A DNA stretch of 9,156 bases from assembly GCA_031287815.1 (NCBI GenBank), contig JAITSM010000157.1, positions 1 through 9,156 of the forward strand, given 5' to 3'. The stretch comes from Prevotellaceae bacterium (GTDB taxonomy: Bacteria > Bacteroidota > Bacteroidia > Bacteroidales > UBA932). Positions 1 through 5,714 of this stretch are shown one piece after another. Position numbers and translations under genes: made by a program. The notes beneath the pieces are model-generated. The model saw only the letters and a list, made by a program, of their open reading frames with translations, was not told the DNA's origin and did not search any database. Numbering within the stretch: position 1 is the stretch's first letter; every line of letters begins with the position of its first letter.

Positions 1-236
<236 letters not shown>

Positions 237-303
237 TTGGAGCTGTTACCGACTATAAGAAGGCTTTTATAGCTCCTTTACCTAAATCTTTTAGTGTTAT
301 TTT
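237..303 (+). other. 16S-tRNA-Ala spacer with a hairpin
   Basis: This is a 67-nt transcribed spacer. It contains a hairpin: CTATAAGA (253-260) pairs with TTTTATAG (265-272), including one G-U pair, around an AGGC loop. An alternative pairing brings GGAGC (239-243) against GCTCC (272-276). Such structures next to the mature 16S end are plausible substrates for rRNA processing enzymes, but that role is inferred. No tRNA-Ile gene is present here. Confidence 0.6.
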
Positions 304-377
304 GGGGGATTAGCTCAGTTGGCTAGAGCACCTGCCCTGCAAGCAGGGGGTCGTCGGTTCGACTCCGACATTCTCCA
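304..377 (+). tRNA. tRNA-Ala (anticodon UGC)
   Basis: A full cloverleaf can be drawn. The acceptor GGGGGAT (304-310) pairs with ATTCTCC (370-376), with G-U pairs. The D arm has GCTC/GAGC (313-316/326-329). The anticodon stem CCTGC/GCAGG (331-335/343-347) carries loop CCTGCAA with anticodon TGC at 338-340. The T arm GTCGG/CCGAC (353-357/365-369) has loop TTCGACT. The discriminator base is A377. CCA is not encoded (CAA follows), so it must be added after transcription, as is common in this phylum. Position 33 reads as C instead of the near-universal U. The tRNA decodes alanine GCN codons and lies in the usual rRNA spacer position, but without tRNA-Ile before it or 23S after it. Confidence 0.95.
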
Positions 378-383
378 CAAATA

Positions 384-423
384 AAAATCAGGCAATTTTG
401 ACTAAAGTTGCCTGATTTTTTTT
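384..423 (+). terminator. Intrinsic terminator of the 16S-tRNA-Ala unit
   Basis: A long hairpin starts 6 nt after the tRNA. CAGGCAATTTT (389-399) pairs with AAAGTTGCCTG (404-414) around a GACT tetraloop, flanked by A-rich and T-rich sequence that extends the stem, and is followed by a run of eight T (416-423). The single imperfect pair (396/407) is a U-G wobble in the rightward transcript but would be an A-C mismatch on the other strand, which supports rightward use. It ends the rRNA transcript before any 23S gene. Confidence 0.9.
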
Positions 424-487
424 AATGGGAACCCTCTCTTCTTTATGCATGCTTCCTACTTACAACTAAAATCCATCAATCTTTTTG

Positions 488-495
488 TATCTTTG
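488..495 (+). promoter_or_regulatory. Candidate promoter -7 box for the yicC operon
   Basis: TATCTTTG matches the Bacteroidota housekeeping -7 consensus TAnnTTTG exactly. It lies 20 nt before the yicC start codon, giving a leader of only about 12-15 nt. No convincing -33 TTTG box is seen at the expected spacing. Its place just after the rRNA terminator fits an independent transcription unit. Confidence 0.6.
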
Positions 496-515
496 TGTGA
501 ATTTTTACGAAAGGT

Positions 516-1397
516 ATGATAAAATCAATGACCGGCTACGGAAAAGCCGAACAATTGGCAGGACAAAAGAAAATCACGGTTGAATTGCGTTCGCTCAATA
601 GCAAAACGCTGGATTTAAATTTGAAAATCCCCACAGAATACCGCGAAAAAGAAAGCGCGGTGCGCAATGAATTATTCCGCGTGGTGCAGCGCGGCAAATT
701 GGAAGTACAAATCCTTTCCGTTTCGCAGGATGCCGCGCTTTTGTCGGCTATTAACGATGCTGCGTTTCTTGCGTACTACCGGCGGTTGGACGGCCTCTTA
801 AAGCAGGCCGGCTCGTCGGCAGCGGAAGCCGGCGTGGCGCAGGCTATTTTGCGTATGCCCGACGTGCTGACGGAGCCTTCCGCCTCCGATGTGCCGGAGG
901 AAGAATGGGCGGCGCTTTCCGGGTGTTTGCAGCAGGCGCTGGACGCCTTCGGCCGTTTCCGCGCGCAGGAAGGAATAGTGCTGGAATGCGATATCCTCAT
1001 GCACGTAACCGCCATTTCCGCTTTGCTCGAAGAAGTGAAAACGCACGAGCCGCAACGCCTCGAAACATTGCGGCAACGTATGGTAAACAGTTTGGAAACC
1101 TTGTTGCAAACGGCAAACTACGACAAAAACCGCTTCGAGCAGGAATTGATTTATTACATAGAAAAATTTGACATCACCGAAGAAAAAACGCGCCTGAAAC
1201 AACATTGCGATTATTTTTGCCAAACCGTAGCTACCGAAGAAGCATCGGGGCGCAAGCTGGGTTTCATTGCACAGGAAATGGGGCGCGAAATAAACACGCT
1301 CGGCTCGAAAGCCAACCACGCCGGCATCCAGAAAATAGTGGTGCAGATGAAAGACGAACTCGAAAAAATCAAAGAACAACTCCTCAACGTACTTTAG
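516..1397 (+). CDS. yicC: YicC family endoribonuclease
   Basis: This 293-residue protein belongs to the YicC family. The E. coli member has been reported as an endoribonuclease that promotes decay of the small RNA RyhB, so an RNA-cleaving role in the cytoplasm is likely. The N-terminal YicC_N domain covers about residues 1-160 and opens with the family motif SMTGYG (4-9) and LRSLNSK (24-30). The C-terminal DUF1732 region is about 205-293, with RFEQEL (206-211), EEKTRLKQH (222-230) and the strongly conserved LGFIAQEMGREINTL (248-262). The length is normal for the family. The ATG at 516 is preceded by GAAAGG at a short distance and by a -7 box. A methyltransferase gene follows 28 nt later on the same strand, so the two are probably co-transcribed. 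In many bacteria yicC is followed by guanylate kinase (gmk); that is not so here. The catalytic activity is inferred from the family. Confidence 0.93.
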   Translation: MIKSMTGYGKAEQLAGQKKITVELRSLNSKTLDLNLKIPTEYREKESAVRNELFRVVQRGKLEVQILSVSQDAALLSAINDAAFLAYYRRLDGLLKQAGSSAAEAGVAQAILRMPDVLTEPSASDVPEEEWAALSGCLQQALDAFGRFRAQEGIVLECDILMHVTAISALLEEVKTHEPQRLETLRQRMVNSLETLLQTANYDKNRFEQELIYYIEKFDITEEKTRLKQHCDYFCQTVATEEASGRKLGFIAQEMGREINTLGSKANHAGIQKIVVQMKDELEKIKEQLLNVL

Positions 1398-1425
1398 CGG
1401 CCAAAGGCATTAAATTTCCAAATCC

Positions 1426-2184
1426 TTGAATGCTTCTGAAATCAAATGGATAAAATCGCTTTCGCAGAAAAAATTCCGCGATGAATACGGCTTATTCCTT
1501 GTCGAGGGCCGGAAAATGGTAGAAGAACTGCTTTGTTCGTCGTTTGTTACGCAACGGGTTATTACTACCCAGCCGTTGGACTTTCCCGTTCCGGGGCGCC
1601 CGCTCGAACACGTGAACGCCGCCATTATGGCGCGATTGAGCGCGTTGAAAACGCCGCCAACCGTATTGGCTGTAGCCGAAAAACCGGTAACATCAAAATG
1701 CCCCTTGCCCGGCAAGGACGAGTTGTTATTGGCGCTCGACAATATCCAGGACCCCGGCAATCTGGGGACGATTATTCGCCTGGCCGACTGGTTTGGCATC
1801 CGCCGTATCGTCTGTTCGCCCGGCACGGCGGACTGCTATAATCCGAAAGTCGTGCAAGCGACAATGGGCGCTATCTTCCGCGTGAACGTACACTACACGG
1901 CGTTACCGGAATTTTTACAACAGGTAAAAAAATCAACCGCCGTATACGGCGCATTCCTGGACGGCGGCAACGTTTATCAAAAGCGGCTGGCGCCCGGCGG
2001 CGTCCTGGTCGTAGGCAACGAAGGCAACGGCATTTCGCCCGAAGCCGCCGAAGCGGTTTCCGAACGCCTGTTTATCCCGCCGTTTCCTGCCGGCGCCGTT
2101 ACTTCCGAGTCGTTGAACGTAGCCGTAAGCACGGCTATTTTATGTGCTGAATTCCGGAGAAGGAATATCCCCGCTATTCGATAA
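1426..2184 (+). CDS. TrmH/SpoU-family RNA 2'-O-ribose methyltransferase
   Basis: This 252-residue SPOUT methyltransferase probably transfers a methyl group from S-adenosylmethionine to a ribose 2'-OH in rRNA or tRNA. An N-terminal substrate-binding domain (about 5-85, with KKFRDEYGLFLVEG at 15-28) precedes the knotted SpoU domain (about 100-245). The three family motifs are present: motif 1 NIQDPGNLGTIIR (106-118) with the catalytic-type Asn and Arg, motif 2 GGVLVVGNEGNGIS (191-204), and motif 3 SLNVAVS (229-235). The architecture resembles RlmB and TsnR-type 23S rRNA enzymes, but the target nucleotide cannot be told from sequence. The start is a TTG at 1426; an in-frame stop lies at 1411-1413 and the first in-frame ATG is residue 31, which would cut into the conserved N-terminus. 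An ATT at 1414 is a less likely alternative. It follows yicC by 28 nt and overlaps the opposing PD40/SPOR gene by 11 bp at its 3' end. Confidence 0.92.
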   Translation: MNASEIKWIKSLSQKKFRDEYGLFLVEGRKMVEELLCSSFVTQRVITTQPLDFPVPGRPLEHVNAAIMARLSALKTPPTVLAVAEKPVTSKCPLPGKDELLLALDNIQDPGNLGTIIRLADWFGIRRIVCSPGTADCYNPKVVQATMGAIFRVNVHYTALPEFLQQVKKSTAVYGAFLDGGNVYQKRLAPGGVLVVGNEGNGISPEAAEAVSERLFIPPFPAGAVTSESLNVAVSTAILCAEFRRRNIPAIR

Positions 2185-4126
2185 TTACTTCAAACCCCAT
2201 ATTTTTCAATTGCCCCTGCAGCTTTTCCGCATCAACGGATGCAGCAAATGGGCCGACAGTATAAATGGCTTGCCCTTTCGACGAACTCCTTATGATGTCT
2301 TTCTTCGTATGCTGCTTCACGGCCTGTATCAATGCCGGCGGCAACCTGTCGGGATACTCGCCCAGTACCACATGATACATCCCCTTGCCTGCGCTTGCGG
2401 GAACGGATTCTTTTTCTTTCGCCGGCGCAGTAGCCATTGCCGGCGACGTTTGTACCGGCGGTGGTGGCGCTACCCGCGGCGCGGGGGGTAATGGCGCTTG
2501 CGGTTTATGTTTCTCTTCATATTCCCGCGCTGTTTTCATCGGCGTTTTTTTTCCGTTGATCATGGCAATGATCATAGCGTCGTGGAAACCCTGCTTTTTC
2601 ACGCGCGGCAAAATATCGCTCGCCTCTTTGTAAGTAGCGAATTGCCCGGCGTAATGAGTGAATAATTTTGTCCCCTGCTGTATGAACACAGGCGAAAGCC
2701 CGTTCAGTTCCTTCTGCGGCAGCTTCCGGGAATAAGAACCTATCTGCACCCGGTAAACCAGCCCCGCAGGGGCGGGCAGGTCAATAAACACATGCGACGT
2801 TTTCCCGATATGGAAAACATATCTTTCATCTTCCTCCATCCGCGCCGGCTGCTGCGGCAACAAAATATGCCTCGCGGGAAACGGCGACGAAGGCCGGAAA
2901 TACAGGGGGCGCGCCGCCGCCGGCTTCCCTGTCGCCGGCGCCGAAGCAGGAACGGAAGGCGCAAACTCCGGCGTGATGCCCTGTTCCAGCAAATCGGCCT
3001 CAACTTTCCGGATACGCTCCATTGTCTGCCGGATGCTTGCCTGCATTTGCAGCAGCTCGTTCTCGTAGTCGTTTATTTTTGCCTGTATTGTTTCACGCTC
3101 CCCCCGGTCTTCCACCAGCGCATACATTTTACGGATATACGTTAAATCCTCCTGCACCAGCGCTTCGTTAACCTGCTGTTGCTGCAAAATCCGGTGCAAC
3201 GACTGGTATTGCCCGCTCGGATTTTCATTAGACAGGCTGTATTCCTCTTCCGGCGTTTCATTCTTCACCGGTTGCAGCCGGGCAATTTGTTGAATCTGCA
3301 ACGTCGAACGCCCCTGCTGCTTGACAGGATTAATCTCCAGCGACAGGCGGTAAACCGTAAGGCTGTCGCCCTTCTGCTCGCGCGACGAAGTAAACAACGC
3401 TTCGGTATACTGGCTATTCGGCACAAACAGCCAGTCGTCGAAAGGAGAAGAATAAGGAAAACCGAGATTCTCCGGCGTATTCCACTGCTTTGTAGCCGTA
3501 TTGAACGTACTCTTGAAAAGATCATACCCCCCCATGCCCGAATGCCCGTTGGAGGCGAAATACAAGGTCTGCCCATCGGGCGTTACATACGGAAACCGCT
3601 CGTCAAAAGTCGTATTTATAACTTCCAGCGGCTCCGGCGCAGCCCACTGCTCCCCTTCGACACGGCGGATAGCATAAATATCCCAATCCCCGGTAGCCTG
3701 CGACCCAAAGTAAAGAATATTGGCATCCGGCGCCGGAATAAAAACAGGCGAAAGCCTGTCTCCCGTCTTTGCCTGCAGCAAATTCTCCGGAAGCTGCGCC
3801 CATTCGCCGGCTGCGCCCACAGAATAATAATTAAAAAAATGATTCGCCGGAACGGTTTTCCTTTCTGTCACCACCGGCGTTTCGATATAATGCAACATCA
3901 CCTGTCCGTTTTCGCATAACAGTAACTGATTGGCGGCCTGCTGGCGCAACACCGAATCCTGGCTTTGCTCGACAATAGCGGAAAAAATCGCCGCCGCTTC
4001 CTTAAACTGGTAATTCAGCCGCAATGCCTCCGCCTTATGGAGCGGTTCCGGCAACGTTTGCGCCTTCGCGAAATGCGTTAACCCATGTATAGCAAATAGA
4101 AGAAAAAACAATTGTACCTTTTTCAT
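2174..4126 (-). CDS. Exported PD40 beta-propeller protein with two SPOR-like domains
   Basis: This 650-residue protein is probably periplasmic or attached to the outer membrane, and binds peptidoglycan or acts in envelope assembly. A Sec signal peptide (1-22, cleavage after AKA) is followed by a short helical, TPR-like stretch (about 26-72). PD40/WD40-like repeats come next, with the cores SPVFIPAPDANILYFGS (126-142), FPYVTPDGQTLYFASN (178-193) and a weaker one at 230-261. A coiled coil (about 340-385) and a Pro/Ala linker lead to a SPOR domain (about 456-525, starting YRVQIGSYS). A second Pro-rich linker (541-582) leads to a second, degenerate SPOR-like unit (583-650). Position 4126 was chosen because MKKVQLFFLLFA is a good signal peptide; a longer in-frame start at 4234 would add a tail made of repeat DNA. 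TPR plus PD40 recalls PorE-type secretion/gliding proteins, but SPOR stands where OmpA_C would be. SPOR domains generally bind denuded glycan. The exact role is unknown. Confidence 0.88.
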   Translation of the reverse strand: MKKVQLFFLLFAIHGLTHFAKAQTLPEPLHKAEALRLNYQFKEAAAIFSAIVEQSQDSVLRQQAANQLLLCENGQVMLHYIETPVVTERKTVPANHFFNYYSVGAAGEWAQLPENLLQAKTGDRLSPVFIPAPDANILYFGSQATGDWDIYAIRRVEGEQWAAPEPLEVINTTFDERFPYVTPDGQTLYFASNGHSGMGGYDLFKSTFNTATKQWNTPENLGFPYSSPFDDWLFVPNSQYTEALFTSSREQKGDSLTVYRLSLEINPVKQQGRSTLQIQQIARLQPVKNETPEEEYSLSNENPSGQYQSLHRILQQQQVNEALVQEDLTYIRKMYALVEDRGERETIQAKINDYENELLQMQASIRQTMERIRKVEADLLEQGITPEFAPSVPASAPATGKPAAARPLYFRPSSPFPARHILLPQQPARMEEDERYVFHIGKTSHVFIDLPAPAGLVYRVQIGSYSRKLPQKELNGLSPVFIQQGTKLFTHYAGQFATYKEASDILPRVKKQGFHDAMIIAMINGKKTPMKTAREYEEKHKPQAPLPPAPRVAPPPPVQTSPAMATAPAKEKESVPASAGKGMYHVVLGEYPDRLPPALIQAVKQHTKKDIIRSSSKGQAIYTVGPFAASVDAEKLQGQLKNMGFEVIIE

Positions 4127-4130
4127 ATCA

Positions 4131-4138
4131 CAAAAATA
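4131..4138 (-). promoter_or_regulatory. Possible -7 box for the PD40/SPOR gene
   Basis: On the minus strand this reads TATTTTTG, matching TAnnTTTG. It lies only 4 nt upstream of the ATG at 4126, so the message would be almost leaderless. The surrounding DNA is very A/T-rich, so a chance match is quite possible. Confidence 0.25.
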
Positions 4139-4175
4139 CAAAATAAAAATCGAAAAAAATAAAGCGTCGCCTGAA

Positions 4176-4219
4176 AATGGAGAATGAAGTATGAAGTATG
4201 AAGTATGATGTATGATGTA
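4176..4219 (+). repeat. Heptamer array AATGRAG/TATGAAG/TATGATG
   Basis: Six tandem 7-bp units fill 4176-4217: AATGGAG, AATGAAG, TATGAAG twice, TATGATG twice, then TA. Positions 4193-4219 are exactly complementary in inverted order to 4341-4367, so a 27-bp perfect stem could form over a 121-nt loop. It lies upstream of the leftward PD40/SPOR gene. It does not look like coding DNA or CRISPR. Confidence 0.9.
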
Positions 4220-4223
4220 GCTT

Positions 4224-4304
4224 GCGCCAGCCAACTCTTAACTCTTAACTTTTAGTTCTTAACTCAAAAAGGCGCCAGCAACCTTAAACTTTAAACATGA
4301 AACA
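4224..4304 (+). repeat. Tagged heptamer arrays TAACTCT and TTTAAAC
   Basis: Two GCGCCAGC tags (4224-4231 and 4272-4279) each precede a short heptamer array. The first array (4232-4266) has five units: CAACTCT, TAACTCT, TAACTTT, TAGTTCT, TAACTCA. The second tag is extended as AAAAAGGCGCCAGC (4266-4279) and is followed by CTTAAAC, TTTAAAC, ATGAAAC (4283-4303). The same 14-nt tag, with one change, recurs at 5641-5654 in the next repeat block. Confidence 0.8.
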
Positions 4305-4331
4305 ATAACTCCCACAAAGACACAAAGCCCT

Positions 4332-4381
4332 CATACCACATACATCATACATCATACTTCATACTTCCTACCTCCTACTTC
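4332..4381 (+). repeat. Heptamer array CATACAT/CATACTT/CCTACYT
   Basis: Seven tandem 7-bp units fill 4332-4380: CATACCA, CATACAT twice, CATACTT twice, CCTACCT, CCTACTT. Positions 4341-4367 are the inverted partner of 4193-4219, a perfect 27-bp match. The 4282-4331 stretch before it holds a CACAAAG motif twice (4315-4321 approximately, and again 8 nt later), and nothing else that I recognise. Confidence 0.88.
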
Positions 4382-4393
4382 AAAAAAAATATG

Positions 4394-4401
4394 TAAATTT
4401 G
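4394..4401 (+). promoter_or_regulatory. Candidate -7 box for the DUF6261-like gene
   Basis: TAAATTTG matches TAnnTTTG just after the last heptamer array. Transcription from here would give a leader of about 200 nt that includes the AAAATCTGTG repeats and the twin hairpins before the start codon at 4608. There is no clear -33 box. Confidence 0.4.
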
Positions 4402-4408
4402 CTGGATA

Positions 4409-4447
4409 AAAATCTGTGAAATAGGAAAAAATCTGTGAAAATCTGTG
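4409..4447 (+). repeat. Three copies of AAAATCTGTG
   Basis: The decamer AAAATCTGTG occurs at 4409-4418, 4428-4437 and 4438-4447; the last two are directly tandem. It lies in the presumed leader of the DUF6261-like gene. No function is known to me. Confidence 0.8.
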
Positions 4448-4463
4448 GGAACAACTTTCAACT

Positions 4464-4528
4464 CGAACCAATGTATGCTTACATTACTCTCCGGACGACG
4501 TCGGCGAACCAATGTATGATTACATTGG
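4464..4528 (+). repeat. Twin direct repeats, each forming a small hairpin
   Basis: A 22-nt sequence beginning CGAACCAATGTATG and ending TTACATT occurs at 4464-4485 and 4505-4526 with one mismatch, 41 bp apart. Each copy contains a hairpin. In the second, CCAATGTA (4509-4516) pairs perfectly with TACATTGG (4521-4528) around TGAT. In the first, only the inner AATGTA/TACATT pairs. An 8-bp palindrome CGACGTCG (4496-4503) lies between them. The position, 80-145 nt before the DUF6261-like start, suggests an operator pair or RNA control element, but that is inference. Confidence 0.7.
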
Positions 4529-4607
4529 CCGGTCATTTTCCTGTATTTCGTTAAAATCAATAGAAATTTTTAAAAAAACCAATATTAATATTTAAAACTT
4601 ATGTATT

Positions 4608-5570
4608 ATGAAAAAAATCTTAAACCTCCATTACCATGACATTCCACTGCCGGCGCATTTGCAGTTTTTTTACCAGACCTTCGTCCGCATCGCAACCACC
4701 GGCGAAGAATTTCTGACAGCGATAGCCTCGCTGCTGCCCGCTTTCCGCGCCGCACTGGATAAAGAAAACGCCGTGTACCTGTGGATACGCAAGAGCGAAC
4801 TCACCAAAGAAATCGCCGAAGCCAGTGATACGCTCAACGGCAGGATAGCGCTTGTCAATGCCGGCGTAGATTTCGGCAGCCGTTCGCTGACGCCGGCCAC
4901 CGCAGAATCCGGCGCAAGGGTGCATGAAATGCTGAAAAATTATGGCAAAATCATGAACAAGCCTTACGATGTAAAAGCGGGCGCTGTGCGCGAAATCATT
5001 CAACACTGTACTACCGACTATGCACAGGATATCGCCACCCTCGGGCTGACCACGCAGGTGCAATCGTTGAAAGCGGCGCTCAATACGTTCGTCGGCCTGC
5101 TCAACCAGCGCTCGGATGAAAAGGTCAATAAACCGGACTACACGGCCGCCGAAGCGCGCAAGGAGCTGGAAGAGGCATGGCAGCCTATCGTATATATCAT
5201 CGACTCCAACGCCGGCGCAGGCACCGCGGATGTGTTCGCCACATTCATCGACCACCTAAACCCCGAAATCGAGCGCATCAACGCGGAGTTCCACCGCGCT
5301 CTCAAAGACCTCGGCGAAGGAGAACATACGGTCATATCCCCCATCCCGATACAGCAATATACCGGGCAGCTCATCACCCCGATACCGGAAGTGTATTACA
5401 CCGAAGACGACAAGCCCACCGTGAAGCTCTTCCTGGGCACGGACTTTTCGATAACCTATAAGGACAACCAGCATGTCGGAATGGCCGAACTCACCATCCA
5501 CGGCAAGGGAAAATACAAAGGGAAAAAAAGCACCACCTTCCATATCGCACGGGCGCCAATGCCCTCATAG
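4608..5570 (+). CDS. DUF6261-like protein with a C-terminal Ig-like domain
   Basis: This 320-residue protein has no signal peptide or membrane segment. Residues 1-240 are mostly helical and resemble the Bacteroidota family DUF6261, whose function is unknown; the match rests on pattern (for example LLPAFRAALDKE at 43-54 followed by KSELTKEIAEASD at 62-74, and YTAAEARKELEEAWQPIVYIIDS near 178-200). Residues about 245-314 look like a separate beta-rich module: YTGQ (251-254), then GTDFSITYKDNQHVGMAELT (277-296), then HGKGKYKGKKSTTFHI (298-313). This is the layout of Ig-like repeats ending in G-K-G-N-Y-T-G that are common in bacterial surface proteins. ATG at 4608 was chosen because MKKILNLHYHDIP fits the family start; an ATG at 4601 is out of frame. 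It stands alone between two heptamer blocks and may have a long structured leader. Apart from the family guess, its role is unknown. Confidence 0.85.
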   Translation: MKKILNLHYHDIPLPAHLQFFYQTFVRIATTGEEFLTAIASLLPAFRAALDKENAVYLWIRKSELTKEIAEASDTLNGRIALVNAGVDFGSRSLTPATAESGARVHEMLKNYGKIMNKPYDVKAGAVREIIQHCTTDYAQDIATLGLTTQVQSLKAALNTFVGLLNQRSDEKVNKPDYTAAEARKELEEAWQPIVYIIDSNAGAGTADVFATFIDHLNPEIERINAEFHRALKDLGEGEHTVISPIPIQQYTGQLITPIPEVYYTEDDKPTVKLFLGTDFSITYKDNQHVGMAELTIHGKGKYKGKKSTTFHIARAPMPS

Positions 5571-5571
5571 G

Positions 5572-5606
5572 AATGGAGAGTGGAGAGTGGAGAATGGAGA
5601 ATGAAG
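5572..5606 (+). repeat. Heptamer array AATGGAG/AGTGGAG
   Basis: Five tandem 7-bp units begin 2 nt after the DUF6261-like stop codon: AATGGAG, AGTGGAG twice, AATGGAG, AATGAAG. The 15 nt at 5572-5586 are exactly complementary in inverted order to 5666-5680, and 5593-5603 to 5677-5687, so the two halves of the gap can pair. The first and fifth units are the same heptamers that open the array at 4176. Confidence 0.88.
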
Positions 5607-5612
5607 GATGCC

Positions 5613-5714
5613 GGCGTTAGCTAATTCTCCATTCTCCATTAAAAAGGCGCTAGCTAATTCTCTATTCTCCACTCTCCATTCTCCATTAAAAAGACATTCT
5701 CAATTCTCCATTAA
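5613..5714 (+). repeat. Tagged ATTCTCC heptamer arrays reaching the apbE start
   Basis: A tag GGCGTTAGCTAA (5613-5624) precedes ATTCTCC twice (5624-5637). The full tag AAAAAGGCGCTAGC (5641-5654) then precedes further units: ATTCTCT, ATTCTCC, ACTCTCC, ATTCTCC (5657-5684, with a one-base slip). After a short AAAAAG, two more degenerate copies end at ATTCTCCATTAA immediately before the apbE ATG at 5715. No TAnnTTTG box is seen in the gap. Confidence 0.85.

Noticed and set aside
378..380. Encoded CCA end of the tRNA
   Set aside because: The bases after the discriminator are CAA, so CCA is not encoded.
465..468. -33 TTTG boxes upstream of the -7 candidates
   Set aside because: I checked the expected spacing of about 19 bp for the yicC, DUF6261-like, MATE and lipoprotein promoters and found no TTTG, so only -7 boxes are claimed.
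798..1379. Long open frame on the minus strand inside yicC
   Set aside because: It is a shadow of the real gene in a G/C-rich reading frame, without a recognisable domain.
3179..3919. 246-codon open frame on the plus strand inside the PD40/SPOR gene
   Set aside because: It is antisense to a well-supported gene, with an Arg/Ile-rich product of low plausibility and no family motif.
4127..4234. 36-residue N-terminal extension of the PD40/SPOR protein
   Set aside because: The extra codons are read from the heptamer array and A/T-rich promoter DNA; the start at 4126 gives a clean signal peptide.
4176..4381. CRISPR-like array
   Set aside because: Units are 7 bp and directly tandem, with no unique spacers of 25-40 nt and no cas genes nearby.
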